DNA of 64,000 nucleotides from Sphingomonas pituitosa NBRC 102491. GTDB lineage: Bacteria; Pseudomonadota; Alphaproteobacteria; Sphingomonadales; Sphingomonadaceae. How positions within the stretch are numbered: the first letter of the stretch is position 1; each line of letters begins with the position of its first letter. The notes beneath the pieces were generated by a model. That model did no database searches. It was not told the DNA's origin and saw only the letters and a program-made list of their open reading frames with translations. The position numbers and the translations under genes are program-made. Of the stretch, positions 1 to 8,252 are shown piece by piece. The stretch is taken from contig NZ_BCYY01000014.1 in NCBI RefSeq assembly GCF_001598435.1, forward strand, positions 82,964-146,963, read 5' to 3'.

Positions 1-2385
1 GCCCGTCGTGATGCCGATCCTCAGGTTGCGCGGGCGCAGCGGCGTCATCTGCTCGCGCAGGCTGAGGCTGAACGGGTTGCCGAACGCGAACTGGTTTGCG
101 CGGCGATCGGTGAGATTGCCCAGGGTGACGCTCAGCTCCGCCTTGCCCAGCCGCACCGCCGCAAAGGCGTCGGCGGTCCAGTAGCGGCCCTGGCTCACGT
201 CGAGAAAGTCGCCCGTGCCGAGCACCGAACGGCCGGTATAGTTTACCGAAAGGCCGATCCGCGGCTGCGCGGTCCGCGCCTCCCATGCATAGGATAGCCC
301 CATATGCGCGGCGAAGGGCGGCGTTTCGGGCAATCGCCGGTTGTTGCGCTTGGACAGGTCCGCGATCGGGCCTTCGACGTGATTGTCGGTGAACAGGAAC
401 GAGGCCTGGGCGCGCAGGCCCCGCAGCGGCACCCAGTCGAGATTGCCCTCCACCGCCAGGATCTTCGCATCGCCGATATTGGCGGTGTAGGGCTGACCGT
501 GCTGGGTGATCAGATCGGCCTGGACATTCTCCCACCAGGCGGTCGAGATGCTGCCCGATGCCGCCAGGCCGGTCGCCCCGCGCCGCAGCTTGCGCAGCCC
601 CGCCTCCGCGACGGTGATCGCGTCCGACTTGTAATCGGCCACGCGGCCCACCCCCGGCGCGACCGCGATGCCGCCGGTGCGATAGCCGGTCTGGAACCGC
701 GCGAAGAGCGCAAGGTCCGATGCGAGCTGCCAGGAGGCGGCCACCGTGGGGTCCAGGCGCCGCGTCAGCCGCCCCTTCACGAAGTTGGACGGTCGCGCCT
801 GCGCCGAGGGATCGCCGTCGGTACGCGCCACCGAATAGCGGGCGCCCGCGGTAACCGAGAAGCGCCGGCTGAGCGCGAAGGTCGTCTCGCCAAAGGCGGA
901 TCCCGCGTTCGTCACGTTGGTGACGCCGACGATGCTCGCGTCGAAACCGGCCTGCGCGACGCTGCGGGTCAGCACGTCGCGGTCGCTTACCAGCGTGAAG
1001 CCCACCACCCAGCTGTTCCCGTTCGGCAGCGAGTGCGACAGCCGCGCCTCCTGGCTGAGCAGCAGCTTGTCGTGGTTGGCGCGGTAGATCGTGCGCGGGC
1101 TCAGCACGACCCCGCGCGCGCTGCGCAACGTCGCGTCGAACGTCTCGCGCGTTTCATAGCCGGCGACCCCGCTCGCCCAGAGGAAGCGGAGGCCGCTGTC
1201 CCAGTTCTTGCTGACGACCAGCCGCCCGAACAACAGCCGGTTGTCGAACGGCTGGGCCAGCAGCGTGCGGCGGACCAGCGCCCCTTCCCGCCGCTCGGCA
1301 TATTGTCCGTCGGCGGCATCGATCCACTGCCCGGCACCGCTCGCTTCCACCTGCCAGCCCGGCCCCGGCACGACGCGCAGGGCGGCGCGCAGGCCTGCCG
1401 TGTTGCTGCGGTTCACGTCCCGGCCCTTGCGGTCCGCATCCTGCAGATAGCCGCCTTCGCGGATCCGGTAGCCCACCAGCCGCACGCCCGCCATGTCCGG
1501 CAGCAGCGGCAGGTTCAGCATGCCGGCCAGATCATAGCCGGGTTCCGCACCGCCGGTGGCGGTAATGCCGGCGGTGGCGGCGGTGGCGACATGCTGCAGG
1601 TCGACCGGGTTGGAGGTGAGCCGGATCACCCCGCCGATTGCGCCCGATCCGTAGAGCGTGCCCTGCGGCCCCTCCAGCACCTCGACGCTGGCCATGTCGT
1701 ACAGCCGCAGGCCCGGCTCCGGCCCCGAATAGTTGAGCTGGACGTCGTCGAGATAGACGCTGGTCGGCGCCTGGGTACTGCCGTTGAAGCTGCTGTCGGC
1801 GATGCCGCGGATGAACACCTTGTTGCGCCCCGCGCCCAACTGCGTGCTCTGCAGGATCGGCACCTGGTGCGCGGCATCGCTCAGGGTGCCGGTCGCGGCG
1901 CCCGGCAGCGCGGTGGAGCCGGCGACCTGGTTGAGGCTGCCCGGATAGCGCAGCAACGTAATCCGCTGCTTGCTGGCGGTGACGACGATGTCCGGGTCCG
2001 GCACGGGCGGCGGGGGCGCCGGCCGCGAGGGGGCGGGCGCGGGCCTGCGCGCAGGGCGGACCGCGGCACGCTCGATCCGATAGCCGCCGCCGGCAAGATG
2101 GTGCGCGCGATAGCCCGTTCCCTTCAGCAGCTGCTGCAAGGCGGCATCGACGCTGCGCGCATTGCGAACGGCAGGGGTGCGGATCGATCGCAGCCCCGGA
2201 TCCGTGCTGACGATGTCGGTGCCCGTCAGCCGCGCGAGCTGCCCGATGGCAACGTCCAGCGTGGCGGCGGGAAGGACAATGGCAGGTTGCTGGGCAAGCG
2301 CCGGCGTCGCCGGCAGCGCCAGGGCGAGCGCGAGACTAAGGCGCGTTCGGCCCCTGCTCCGCCAGAATCCACTGCCCCCCGTCAC
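1..2385 (-). CDS. TonB-dependent receptor with N-terminal STN signalling domain (3' end cut by window)
   Basis: Outer-membrane TonB-dependent receptor of the FecA/transducer type. It takes up a siderophore or other large ligand and signals through FecR to the sigma factor. Reading from a GTG at 2385, residues 1-31 form a signal peptide ending ALA-QQ, about 35-108 an STN (secretin/TonB N-terminal) domain, then a proline-rich linker, a TonB-box-like DIVVTA at about 132 and a plug with VFIRGIADSSF and SVYLDDVQL. The barrel runs to the window edge, where LRIGITTG looks like the last strand, so probably very few residues are missing. The start overlaps the fecR end by about 50 bases; no strong ribosome site was seen, so the start is uncertain. 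Ligand unknown. Confidence 0.9.
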   Translation of the reverse strand, partial: MTGGSGFWRSRGRTRLSLALALALPATPALAQQPAIVLPAATLDVAIGQLARLTGTDIVSTDPGLRSIRTPAVRNARSVDAALQQLLKGTGYRAHHLAGGGYRIERAAVRPARRPAPAPSRPAPPPPVPDPDIVVTASKQRITLLRYPGSLNQVAGSTALPGAATGTLSDAAHQVPILQSTQLGAGRNKVFIRGIADSSFNGSTQAPTSVYLDDVQLNYSGPEPGLRLYDMASVEVLEGPQGTLYGSGAIGGVIRLTSNPVDLQHVATAATAGITATGGAEPGYDLAGMLNLPLLPDMAGVRLVGYRIREGGYLQDADRKGRDVNRSNTAGLRAALRVVPGPGWQVEASGAGQWIDAADGQYAERREGALVRRTLLAQPFDNRLLFGRLVVSKNWDSGLRFLWASGVAGYETRETFDATLRSARGVVLSPRTIYRANHDKLLLSQEARLSHSLPNGNSWVVGFTLVSDRDVLTRSVAQAGFDASIVGVTNVTNAGSAFGETTFALSRRFSVTAGARYSVARTDGDPSAQARPSNFVKGRLTRRLDPTVAASWQLASDLALFARFQTGYRTGGIAVAPGVGRVADYKSDAITVAEAGLRKLRRGATGLAASGSISTAWWENVQADLITQHGQPYTANIGDAKILAVEGNLDWVPLRGLRAQASFLFTDNHVEGPIADLSKRNNRRLPETPPFAAHMGLSYAWEARTAQPRIGLSVNYTGRSVLGTGDFLDVSQGRYWTADAFAAVRLGKAELSVTLGNLTDRRANQFAFGNPFSLSLREQMTPLRPRNLRIGITTG

Positions 2386-3283
2386 GTCGCCACGTTGCCC
2401 CGATCAGTTCCGCCAGGCGCGGCACGTCGCGATCGGCGACGCCGGAGAAGTGAACGACACCGGTGAACGGCCTTTCCGAGAGCATCCCGCGCAGGGCAAT
2501 GTCGGTGCCGTAGAGCCGTTTCAGCGCCCCTGCAACCTCGCCCAGGGGTTGCCCCGCGAAGCTCAGGCGACCGCTGCGCCAGCCGCCTACCAGCGCCGGC
2601 GCGATGCGCGTCCGGGCAAGGTCCGCACCATCGTCGCGTGCCGAGAGGGCGTCGCCGGCGCGCAGCGTCACCGCCGAGGCGCCCGGCTGGAACGCCACCG
2701 CCCCTTCGGACACGGCGACCCGGACGCGACCGTCGAGATGCGCGACGTTGAACACCGTGCCCAGATCCTGCACCGCGACCCCGCCCACCTTCAGCGTGAA
2801 GGCCTTGGCGGCATCGTGGCGGACATGGAACAGCGCCTCGCCACGGTCGAGCGTCGCGACGCGCGGGTCACGGCGGTCCAGCGTCAGTTGCGTCCCGCCG
2901 CTCAGTTCGATCTTCGTGCCGTCGTCCAGTGCCACTGCCCGGCGCTCGCCATCGCGGGTGGCGACCTGATAGGTCTGCGCGGCAGGCCGCATCGCCGGCA
3001 CCAGCGCGAGCGCGACGGCAGCGGCAGCGGCGGCCCCGCCCGTCCACCACAGCCAGCGCCGCGGCGCTGGCCGATTGTCGTTCCCGGCAATCGGCGCGGG
3101 TTCGGGGAAGCGGGTCTCGCCGAGGATCCGGTCGGTCGCCGCGACGCGATCATAGGCGTCGGCATGCGCCGGGCTCTCCTCCAGCCAGGCGATGAACGCC
3201 GCCCAGTCGGCCTCGTCCGCCTCCGCCAGCCGCAGCTGCCAGGCAATCGCCGTCTCGATCGCGTCTGCCGTCTCAACCTGCAC
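2336..3283 (-). CDS. FecR family anti-sigma factor/regulator
   Basis: Inner-membrane FecR protein that relays the receptor signal to the ECF sigma factor encoded just upstream. The chosen GTG at 3283 has a GGAAAGGGG ribosome site and overlaps the sigma gene by 11 bases; an in-frame GTG at 3334 would lie deep inside the sigma gene. From 3283 the protein is about 315 residues: a cytoplasmic DUF4880-type N-terminus (WQLRLAEAD...AFIAWLEESPAHADAYDRV), one membrane segment around 76-98, a periplasmic FecR domain (DGERRAVALDDGTKIEL, DLGTVFNV) and a C-terminal DUF4974/STN-like domain (FAGQPLGEVAGALKRLYG). Organisation sigma-fecR-receptor is the classic cell-surface signalling cassette. Confidence 0.9.
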   Translation of the reverse strand: MQVETADAIETAIAWQLRLAEADEADWAAFIAWLEESPAHADAYDRVAATDRILGETRFPEPAPIAGNDNRPAPRRWLWWTGGAAAAAAVALALVPAMRPAAQTYQVATRDGERRAVALDDGTKIELSGGTQLTLDRRDPRVATLDRGEALFHVRHDAAKAFTLKVGGVAVQDLGTVFNVAHLDGRVRVAVSEGAVAFQPGASAVTLRAGDALSARDDGADLARTRIAPALVGGWRSGRLSFAGQPLGEVAGALKRLYGTDIALRGMLSERPFTGVVHFSGVADRDVPRLAELIGATWRRDGGQWILAEQGPNAP

Positions 3284-3830
3284 GGTCGGAACCCCTTTCC
3301 CTATCGAGACGACGCGCTTCGGCCGAATCCACACCGCCGGAATCGAGCCGCTCCTGAATTTTCCTGTACGCCCGCTGCAACAGCTTCTCGACGCCGCTCA
3401 CGCTGATGCCGAGCTGCTCGGCGATCGCGCGCTGCGGCTGCGCCTCCAGGCGAAACAGGCGTAGCGCCGTGGCCATGCGTTCGGGCATCTCGCCGATCGC
3501 CGCCTCCACCGCCTGCCATTCACGGCGGGCGACCAAAGCCCGTTCGGCATCGGGCACTTCGTCGGCGCCCGGCTGCGCTTCGACCCAGCCGGCGTCGCGA
3601 CTGCCGCGACGGCCTGCGGCGATCCGCCGGTCGGTCGCGAGATTGGCGGCGATGCGGTAGAGGAAGGCCGCGGGCTGGGCGATCGGCTGCTCCGCCAGCT
3701 GGTCGATCCGCAGCCACATGTCCTGCAGCGCGTCCTCGGCGTCGTCGCGATTGCCGAGCCGCGCGACGAGCAGGCGCAGCAACATCGGTCGCTGTGCGAG
3801 GAACACCGCCTTCAACCCGTCAGCACCCAC
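3273..3830 (-). CDS. RNA polymerase ECF sigma factor, FecI-like
   Basis: ECF sigma-70 factor of 185 residues, the usual length. Region 2 contains DAEDALQDMWLRI (about 30-42). Region 4 ends in a helix-turn-helix, RAIAEQLGISVSGVEKLL, about 133-150. It is expected to direct transcription of the downstream receptor when released by FecR. The start is GTG at 3830, preceded by a G-rich stretch. Only 24 bases separate it from the end of the deacetylase gene upstream, so it could be read through from the glycosyltransferase-deacetylase unit. The signal it answers to cannot be read from sequence. Confidence 0.9.
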   Translation of the reverse strand: MGADGLKAVFLAQRPMLLRLLVARLGNRDDAEDALQDMWLRIDQLAEQPIAQPAAFLYRIAANLATDRRIAAGRRGSRDAGWVEAQPGADEVPDAERALVARREWQAVEAAIGEMPERMATALRLFRLEAQPQRAIAEQLGISVSGVEKLLQRAYRKIQERLDSGGVDSAEARRLDRERGSDRAG

Positions 3831-3854
3831 CCGAATCCGATCCCCCGACGAGCG

Positions 3855-4658
3855 TCAGGCCGGAAACGCCAGCCCCTCCGCCACAGCCATGTCGGCGATC
3901 GGCAATCGGTGCAAGGCCTTGGCTTCCACTATTCGAGCGGCCGCGATGCCGTCGCCGGCACGCTCGCCCGCGCCGGGATGGCACATCACGAGGTGCATCG
4001 GCCCTGGGCGACGCAGGAAGCGCGGGAACAGCGCGGCATAGTCGCCGCGGAAATCATAATGGCCGGCAAAGCCCTGGTTCGTCCGCAGCCCGAGCGCGGC
4101 CGCAGCGGCGCGCAGGCCGCGACTGTGCCACGCGCTGCCGATCGCCTTGCCGGTGAACGGGCGCGACAGCATCGCCGCCGTGCCGTCGGTGCAGTCGCGC
4201 ACCCAGGCCCCCGGGGCACGCGCCGCCGTCTCGGCCAGCACGAGATCGCGGATGCCGGGCAGCACATGGACATGCTGGTGCCCGTCGACAAAGGCGGGCG
4301 GGCGCCGCAGCGCCGAGAAGAAGGCGTCGAACTGCGCCGAGATCTCGGTCGCCACTTCGTCGAGCGGCACGGTCCAGCGGGCCGCCGTCCGCGCCAGCGG
4401 ATCGACCCTGGGCATGCGGCCGCCCGGTGCGAAGCGCGGCATGGCGGTGCGCGGTGCCTCCTCGGTCAGCGTCAGGTGCAGCCCGATTTCGACATGCGGC
4501 GGCAGATCCGCGAGCATTCGCGCGTCCTCCGCCCAGCCCGGCATCACCGCCATGCAGCTGATCGCGTTGATCTTGCCGGCCCGGGCCAGGGTGACGACGG
4601 CAGCGCTGATCGCCGGCGAATAGGCGAAATCGTCAGAGCAGAGAATGAGACGGGACAA
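3855..4658 (-). CDS. ChbG/HpnK (YdjC) family carbohydrate deacetylase
   Basis: Metal-dependent deacetylase of the ChbG/HpnK/YdjC family, which removes acetyl groups from N-acetylated sugars or sugar lipids. Family signatures are LILCSDDFAYSPAIS at the N-terminus (metal-binding Asp), EIGLHLTLTEE and VDGHQHVHVLP (metal His), and a late HLVMCHPG. The frame stays open far upstream but the extra sequence is the antisense-like shadow of the glycosyltransferase gene. A TTG at 4658 with an AAGGA ribosome site gives a 267-residue protein beginning exactly at the conserved core. It overlaps the GT2 gene by 26 bases, so the two probably act on the same glycan. Substrate unknown; no hopanoid genes are adjacent. 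Confidence 0.85.
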   Translation of the reverse strand: MSRLILCSDDFAYSPAISAAVVTLARAGKINAISCMAVMPGWAEDARMLADLPPHVEIGLHLTLTEEAPRTAMPRFAPGGRMPRVDPLARTAARWTVPLDEVATEISAQFDAFFSALRRPPAFVDGHQHVHVLPGIRDLVLAETAARAPGAWVRDCTDGTAAMLSRPFTGKAIGSAWHSRGLRAAAAALGLRTNQGFAGHYDFRGDYAALFPRFLRRPGPMHLVMCHPGAGERAGDGIAAARIVEAKALHRLPIADMAVAEGLAFPA

Positions 4659-5508
4659 GCACCGGTCCTTCGAGATGCTGATACTGGCGCTCGCGCATGC
4701 GATTGCTGAGCAGGCGGCGGCGCTGCAGGCGGCGCGCGAGGAAGGTGTAGAAGAACCAGTCCCCGGCGATCGGCGCCGCGGCCGAATAGAGCAAGCGTTC
4801 GAAGAGCGTCCAGCGGATCGAATCCCGGTCCCGCTCGCGCGGCGACGGCATGCACCACATCGCATCCGAATAGCCCATGCGGCCCTTGCGCATCACGCGG
4901 TGGATCACCTCGTGGTCCTCGAGCACGAAATTCCAGCGCGCCGCGTCGAAGCCGCCCGCCGCCCGCAGGCTGCGCGTGCAGAAGGCCATGCCGGCGCCGC
5001 CGGCATGGCATTGCCGGGGCAGCAGCCGCGCCGCCGCGAGGAAGCGCCGCGCCTCCAGCAGGCGGCCCGCCTCGCCGGTCTCGGGCGCGATGAAATAGGC
5101 CCCGGCGACGACATGGCCCGGCTGCGACAGGATCGCTTCGGCCGCTTCCAGATAATGGCTCGGGTACACCGTATCCGCATCGCAGGTCGCCACCCAGCGC
5201 GTCCGCACCCAGGCGAGCCCGGCCCGCAGCGCCGCGACCTTGCCCGGGGTGCGCTCGGTGATCAGCAGATAGTCGAGCCGGTGCTTCCGGCATGCCGCCT
5301 CGGCCACCGCCGCGCTGCCATCGGTCGAGCCATTGTCGACCAGCACCAGCGTGAAGCCGGTGGCCTGGCGGGCAAGGCTTTCGATCGTCGCGGGAAGATA
5401 GTCGCGCTCGTTGAAGAACGGGATCAGCACCGTCCAGGCAAGGCCGGAGCCCTGCGGCGCGCCGTCAAACGGGTCCTTCGAAAGATCCAGAAACATCGCT
5501 GCGATCAC
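4633..5508 (-). CDS. Family 2 glycosyltransferase
   Basis: Cytoplasmic GT-A fold glycosyltransferase of about 290 residues. It has the nucleotide-sugar site TVLIPFFNERDYLPATIESL near the N-terminus, VDNGSTDGS, the DxD-type metal site TCDADTVYPSHYLEAA and a late acceptor-site motif VLEDHEVIHRVMRKG. No clear membrane segment. The start is GTG at 5508 or ATG at 5496. It is followed by the overlapping deacetylase gene and diverges from a GT39-like gene, so this looks like a small glycan- or glycolipid-modifying locus. Donor and acceptor are not predictable. Confidence 0.85.
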   Translation of the reverse strand: MIAAMFLDLSKDPFDGAPQGSGLAWTVLIPFFNERDYLPATIESLARQATGFTLVLVDNGSTDGSAAVAEAACRKHRLDYLLITERTPGKVAALRAGLAWVRTRWVATCDADTVYPSHYLEAAEAILSQPGHVVAGAYFIAPETGEAGRLLEARRFLAAARLLPRQCHAGGAGMAFCTRSLRAAGGFDAARWNFVLEDHEVIHRVMRKGRMGYSDAMWCMPSPRERDRDSIRWTLFERLLYSAAAPIAGDWFFYTFLARRLQRRRLLSNRMRERQYQHLEGPVLVPSHSLL

Positions 5509-5657
5509 CCCATCGATTCGATCGGGCGCAGGAGACCGCTGCCAGAATCAGCACGCAGCCAACGAATTGGCGCCGGCTGATCCCTGGCTGACCAGTACTT
5601 CCCCACCCGATCGAAAGACGACGCCTTGGCGGCCGATCCACACCGCATCCGGATAAA

Positions 5658-5669
5658 AATTTCGAAATT
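5658..5669. promoter_or_regulatory. Perfect 12-bp AT-rich palindrome in divergent intergenic region
   Basis: AATTTCGAAATT reads identically on both strands and lies in the only A+T-rich patch of the roughly 250-base gap between the divergent GT2 (start 5508) and GT39-like (start about 5776) genes. It could be an operator or part of a promoter; no partner site was found by eye. Confidence 0.3.
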
Positions 5670-5775
5670 CTTAATCGGGGGTCGCATGACGATATGGCGG
5701 CAACGATTCCGCACCGGCTTGCACAAAAATATCGCGCATGACTCAGCGGGTGGCCGCGACTAGTTGGTCCTCCCC

Positions 5776-7266
5776 GTGAAGCATTGGACCCCCGTTCTGC
5801 CCGCGCGCGATGCGCGATCGTGGCGGCAGCCAGTCTACGCGCTGCTGCTGTTCGCGGTCGTGGCGGTGGCCCTGCGCCTGCACGATTTCGGCAACCCGGT
5901 GATCCATGTCGACGAGCAATATTACCTGCTCGTCGGCGACCGGATGCTGCACGGCGCGGTACCTTATGTCGATTTCTGGGATCGCAAGCCGCCGGGGCTG
6001 TTCCTGCTGTTCGCAGCGATGCGCCTGCTGCCGGGCAACGGCATCCTCGCCTATCAGCTGGCCGCAACGCTGTTCGCGGCGCTCACCGCGGGCCTGATCG
6101 CGCTGTCTGCGCGTCGGGTGGGCGCGCGGACGATCGGGGCAGCGGCGGCGGGCTGCGCCTATCTGCTGTGGCTCGGCTATTTGAGCGGGCGCGGCGGGCA
6201 GTCGCCGGTCTTCTACAACCTGTTCATGGCGGGGGCCGGCTGGCTGACACTGCGGCTGCCGGCGCTGGCAGTCGTGCGGGACAGGCGCGCCATCGTGCTG
6301 CACGGCACCGCCGCCTGCCTGCTCGCGGGGCTCGCGATCCAGACCAAGTACACGCCGGTGGTGGAAGGCACGTTCTTCGGCCTCGCCCATTGCTGGTACC
6401 TGCACCGCGCCGGCGCCAGGCTGCCGCTGCTCGGCGCCGCGGCGGCGCTGTGGGCGCTGCTCGGCCTTGCGCCGACGCTGGCCGCCATCGCCTGGTACCA
6501 TGCGCAGGGCCCGGCGGCGTTCGCCGGCTTCTGGTTCTCCAACTTCGCCTCGGTGGCGCTGCGGCGCGGCTATCCGACCGCGAAGATCGCCGGCCGGCTG
6601 GCGGGTACGGCCGCGCAGCTTTCCCCCTTTTTCGTCGCGGCGGCACGCAGCTGGCGCCGGCAGCCGACGGCGCGGCGGGCCGAGCTGCAGGTCGCGCTCG
6701 GCTGGCTTGCCGCCGCGCTGATCGGCTTCGCGATGATCGGCGCCTTTTTCGACCATTATGCGCTGCCGCTGCTGGTGCCGTTCGCCATCGTCGCCGCGCC
6801 CGCGCTGGGGCGCTCGCGCCGGCTGCTCGGGGCGAGCGCTGCAGCGGCGGCGATCCTGTTCGCCGTGCACTGGCAGACCGAACCCGACGATCGCGCCACC
6901 GCCAGCGCCGCCACCCGGATCCTCGCCGCCCATGCCGACAAGGGCTGCCCCTATGTCTTCGCCGGCGATGCGGTGCTGTACCTGCTCGCCCATGCCTGCG
7001 TGCCGACCGCCTATGCCTTCCCTTCCACTCTCGCCTATGAGGCCGAGCAGGGGGCCACCGGCATCGACGAAGCCGCCGAGGTCCGCCGCATCATGGCCCG
7101 TCGCCCGCCCGTGGTGGTGACCATGGACCCGCCGCTCGCCCCCTGGAACCCCCAGAGCCTGGCGGTGATGACGCCGCGGCTCGCCCGCGACTATCGCCTG
7201 GCACTCACCGCCCCGCGTGAGGAGAGCCATCTCCTCGTCTATGTCCGCCGCGAGCTGGCGCGCTAG
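5776..7266 (+). CDS. GT39/ArnT-like polytopic glycosyltransferase
   Basis: Integral membrane GT-C type glycosyltransferase, about 496 residues, resembling the ArnT/PMT (family 39) group that uses polyprenyl-phosphate sugars. After the first membrane helix comes HVDEQYYLLVGDRMLHGAVP, the acidic periplasmic loop motif typical of the fold, followed by DFWDRKPPGLFLLFAAMRL. Many alanine/leucine-rich helices follow, and a periplasmic C-terminal region of about 120 residues. The start could be GTG at 5776 or TTG at 5764; neither has a strong ribosome site. It diverges from the GT2/deacetylase genes, with which it may share a lipid-linked glycan pathway (inference). Confidence 0.8.
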   Translation: MKHWTPVLPARDARSWRQPVYALLLFAVVAVALRLHDFGNPVIHVDEQYYLLVGDRMLHGAVPYVDFWDRKPPGLFLLFAAMRLLPGNGILAYQLAATLFAALTAGLIALSARRVGARTIGAAAAGCAYLLWLGYLSGRGGQSPVFYNLFMAGAGWLTLRLPALAVVRDRRAIVLHGTAACLLAGLAIQTKYTPVVEGTFFGLAHCWYLHRAGARLPLLGAAAALWALLGLAPTLAAIAWYHAQGPAAFAGFWFSNFASVALRRGYPTAKIAGRLAGTAAQLSPFFVAAARSWRRQPTARRAELQVALGWLAAALIGFAMIGAFFDHYALPLLVPFAIVAAPALGRSRRLLGASAAAAAILFAVHWQTEPDDRATASAATRILAAHADKGCPYVFAGDAVLYLLAHACVPTAYAFPSTLAYEAEQGATGIDEAAEVRRIMARRPPVVVTMDPPLAPWNPQSLAVMTPRLARDYRLALTAPREESHLLVYVRRELAR

Positions 7267-7328
7267 GGGTTTACACGGAGCCCCGGCTTCGGCTTGGGTA
7301 GCCCGACGTAGAAGCGATGAGGGTTCCG

Positions 7329-8153
7329 ATGAAGCGCATCCTGTTGGTGGTCTTGGCCGCGATCGTGCTGGTCGGAGGCGCCGCCTTCGCCTTCACCCGC
7401 ATCAAGCCGAGCGGCATTCCCGTGGTCCGCGCGGTCGCCGTCGCCACGCTGCCGCACGATAGCGGCGCCTTCACCGAAGGCCTCTTCTTCGAGAAGGGGG
7501 CGATGTACGAAAGCACCGGCCAGATCGGCGAGTCGGTGATCCGCAAGCTCGATCCCGCCACCGGCAAGGTGCAGCAGGAAACCTCGCTCCCCGCCCCCTA
7601 TTTCGGCGAGGGCATCGTCGCCTGGGGCGACAAGCTGTTCCAGCTGACCTGGCAGGACAAGACCGGCTTCATCTACGGCCTCGACAAGTTCGAACCGCGC
7701 GGCACCTTCTCCTATACCGGGGAGGGCTGGAGCCTGACGCGGAACGACAAGGGCATCATCATGAGCGACGGCACGCCGGTGCTGCGCTTCCTCGATCCGA
7801 ACACGATGCAGGTCACCGCGACGCTGCGGGTGACGGCCAATGGCTGCCCGGTCGCCAATCTCAACGAGCTGGAATGGGTCGACGGGCAGATCTACGCGAA
7901 CATCTGGCAGACCAACCTGATCGCCAAGATCGATCCCGCCACCGGCAAGGTCACCGGCTTTCTCGACGTGAGCGACCTGGGGCCGAAGGACCGCGGCACC
8001 GACAATGTCGCCAACGGCATCGCCTATGATGCGCCGAGCAAGCGGCTGTTCGTCACCGGCAAGCGCTGGCCGCAGCTCTACCAGGTCAAGGAAGGCGACG
8101 CCGTCGCCAAATCGGCCGAGGCGGCGAAGCTGACCAGCTGCAGCCAGAACTAA
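7329..8153 (+). CDS. Glutaminyl-peptide cyclotransferase (plant-type QC)
   Basis: Glutaminyl cyclase of the beta-propeller, plant-type family (PF05096), which converts N-terminal glutamine of peptides to pyroglutamate. The start ATG at 7329 follows a GAGG ribosome site. The protein is 274 residues with an N-terminal hydrophobic signal/anchor (RILLVVLAAIVLVGG). Hallmarks: AFTEGLFFEKGAMYEST, YFGEGIVAWGDKLFQLTWQ, GEGWSLTRNDKGIIMSDG, LNELEWVDGQIYANIWQT and VANGIAYDAPSKRLFVTGK. It probably acts in the periplasm. It stands alone between the glycosyltransferase and GH97 genes. Confidence 0.9.
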   Translation: MKRILLVVLAAIVLVGGAAFAFTRIKPSGIPVVRAVAVATLPHDSGAFTEGLFFEKGAMYESTGQIGESVIRKLDPATGKVQQETSLPAPYFGEGIVAWGDKLFQLTWQDKTGFIYGLDKFEPRGTFSYTGEGWSLTRNDKGIIMSDGTPVLRFLDPNTMQVTATLRVTANGCPVANLNELEWVDGQIYANIWQTNLIAKIDPATGKVTGFLDVSDLGPKDRGTDNVANGIAYDAPSKRLFVTGKRWPQLYQVKEGDAVAKSAEAAKLTSCSQN

Positions 8154-8252
8154 GAATACGAATGCAATGGCGGCGGGCGGATTGCACGCCCCGCCGCCCG
8201 CTCTACTCCCGGATGCCGGAAGCCCGATGGGCGACAACGATCCTGGGAGAGA

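Noticed and set aside
3855..4865. Long N-terminal extension of the deacetylase
   Set aside because: The extra roughly 69 residues are Arg/Ser/Ala-rich shadow of the GT2 gene; the family core starts immediately after the TTG at 4658.
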